Below, one piece after another: positions 21,300 through 22,151 of a stretch of 22,151 nt of DNA. The position numbers were made by a program, and so were the translations under genes. Below the pieces are notes generated by a model. It saw only the letters and a list, made by a program, of their open reading frames with translations, was not told the DNA's origin and did not search any database. Position 1 is the first letter of the stretch; each line of letters begins with the position of its first letter. Origin of the DNA: Deltaproteobacteria bacterium (lineage in GTDB: Bacteria > Desulfobacterota > DSM-4660 > Desulfatiglandales > Desulfatiglandaceae); contig JABGPV010000018.1 of assembly GCA_018644785.1 (NCBI GenBank), positions 1-22,151 of the forward strand, given 5' to 3'.

Positions 21300-22094
21300 T
21301 TACAGAACCTTCGCCTCATCGTGCAGCAGTTTTGCCAGTTCAGCAGCCTTGTCCTGAGGGGTATCACCCCCAACCATTATTCCGGCCTTTCGCACGGGAG
21401 GCGGTGTCAGTTCCAGAATCTTCAATTTCCTTGCACCCACGCCGAATTCTGCGGCATCCAGGCCCAGATCACCCAGACTTTTTTCATCGAGGGGCTTTTT
21501 CTTGGCCTTCATAATTCCGGGAAGGGAAGCATACCGGGGTTCATTCAAACCTTTCTGGGCAGTGATCAGCGCCGGCAGGGAAGACTCAATGACAAGGGTC
21601 TCACCTTCAATGGGCCGCTCTACCTTGACCGATTTTCCGTCTTCAGCCACTTCAAGCTTTACGATAAGGGAAAGCTGAGGCATACCCAAAAATTCCGCCA
21701 CAGCCGCGCCAACCAGTCCCTGATCATCATCAACACCCCGCTGACCTGTAAAAATAATATCGGCTTCAAGATCTTTGATGGCGGCGGCAATGGCTTTGGC
21801 CGTTGCAAGGGCATCACTGCCCTCCAGAGCGTCGTCACTGACAAGAATTCCTTTATCCGCACCCATGGCCAGAGCCGTGCGAATAGACTCGGTCACTCTT
21901 TTCGGCCCTAGGGCCACCACGGTCACCTCGCCGCCGTGCTTTTCTTTCAGGCGTAAGGCCTCTTCCACGCCAAATTCATCATATGGATTCATCACCCATT
22001 TGATATCATCCGTCACAATTGACGTTCCGTCCGATCCAATCTTGATCTGGCTTTCGGTGTCCGGTACCTGTTTTAGACAAACAATAATGTTCAC
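21300..22094 (-). CDS. etfB: Electron transfer flavoprotein beta subunit
   Basis: The partner of EtfA, holding AMP or a second FAD depending on the subfamily. The sequence starts NIIVCLKQVPDTESQIKIG and carries DEFGVEEALRLKEK, VTVVALGPKRVTESIRTALA, MGADKGILVSDD and DIIFTGQRGVDDDQGLVGA, all family blocks; the latter is the nucleotide loop. I chose GTG 22094-22092 because AAGGAGG (22106-22100) sits five bases before it, giving 264 residues. The frame also opens at ATG 22112, but that would put the ribosome site inside the gene and add MKKEDK. The promoter is beyond the window or within the last 40 bases. Confidence 0.95.
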   Translation of the reverse strand: MNIIVCLKQVPDTESQIKIGSDGTSIVTDDIKWVMNPYDEFGVEEALRLKEKHGGEVTVVALGPKRVTESIRTALAMGADKGILVSDDALEGSDALATAKAIAAAIKDLEADIIFTGQRGVDDDQGLVGAAVAEFLGMPQLSLIVKLEVAEDGKSVKVERPIEGETLVIESSLPALITAQKGLNEPRYASLPGIMKAKKKPLDEKSLGDLGLDAAEFGVGARKLKILELTPPPVRKAGIMVGGDTPQDKAAELAKLLHDEAKVL

Positions 22095-22151
22095 CTTGTC
22101 CTCCTTCTTCACAAATGTTTCAAGTTAACGCCTAAAATCGACTATTTTTCG

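Noticed and set aside
1..22151. CRISPR array
   Set aside because: I saw no regularly spaced direct repeats of 24-40 bases anywhere; the repeats present are two-copy palindromic or tandem operator types.

Overview
The window looks like a chromosome segment of a sulfate-reducer-type Desulfobacterota (a former deltaproteobacterium of Desulfobacteraceae/Desulfosarcina type). The signs are an etfBA pair, a membrane and periplasmic electron-transfer operon with c-hemes, CuA sites and Fe-S clusters behind a sigma-54 (-24/-12) promoter, an apparent selenoprotein, and many short dispersed repeats. The assignment is inference from gene content; no rRNA or other taxonomic marker is present.

Layout. 1-545: lexA (minus strand, cut by the window edge). 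546-853: a probable group II intron 5' fragment and a tandem operator. 854-3932: a TetR regulator, an APC-family amino acid permease and a membrane-anchored LCM-type methyltransferase. 3959-4193: a decayed REP-associated (Y1) transposase between inverted repeats. 4237-5100: an aldo/keto-reductase homologue that has lost its catalytic tetrad. 5101-5767: a non-coding region ending in a near-perfect sigma-54 promoter. 5768-11256: a five-gene operon encoding a secreted PepSY-like protein, a membrane-anchored CuA protein, a pentaheme cytochrome c, a periplasmic type-1-copper cupredoxin and a CuA-NapH/NosR-type polyferredoxin fusion. No nitrous-oxide reductase or oxidase catalytic subunit accompanies it, so the substrate is unknown.

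11384-12820: a YhcC-type radical SAM gene with an apparent frameshift, then an O6-alkylguanine-DNA alkyltransferase whose active-site Cys codon is TGA. The reading frame continues with the conserved C-terminus, and a bacterial SECIS-like hairpin with a GGTCT loop follows the TGA. It should therefore be read as a 182-residue selenoprotein, not as a 141-residue truncation. 12862-15476 (minus): fabD and three small genes (conserved hypothetical, FmdB zinc ribbon, HExxH protein). 15566-15642 (minus): tRNA-Met(CAT).

15643-19385 is an accretion zone. It holds a palindromic dispersed repeat, a truncated integron integrase, an attI-like region, two gene cassettes with recognisable attC sites, a broken third cassette carrying a decayed RelE/HigB-like toxin, an AEC transporter and a fragment of a Cj0069-type gene. 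19386-22094: a zinc-ribbon hypothetical gene, a second copy of the dispersed repeat, a terminator, and etfA and etfB on the minus strand.

The strongest unusual signals are the selenocysteine alkyltransferase, the copper/heme/Fe-S operon and the integron remnant. The integron boundaries can be checked from base complementarity alone.
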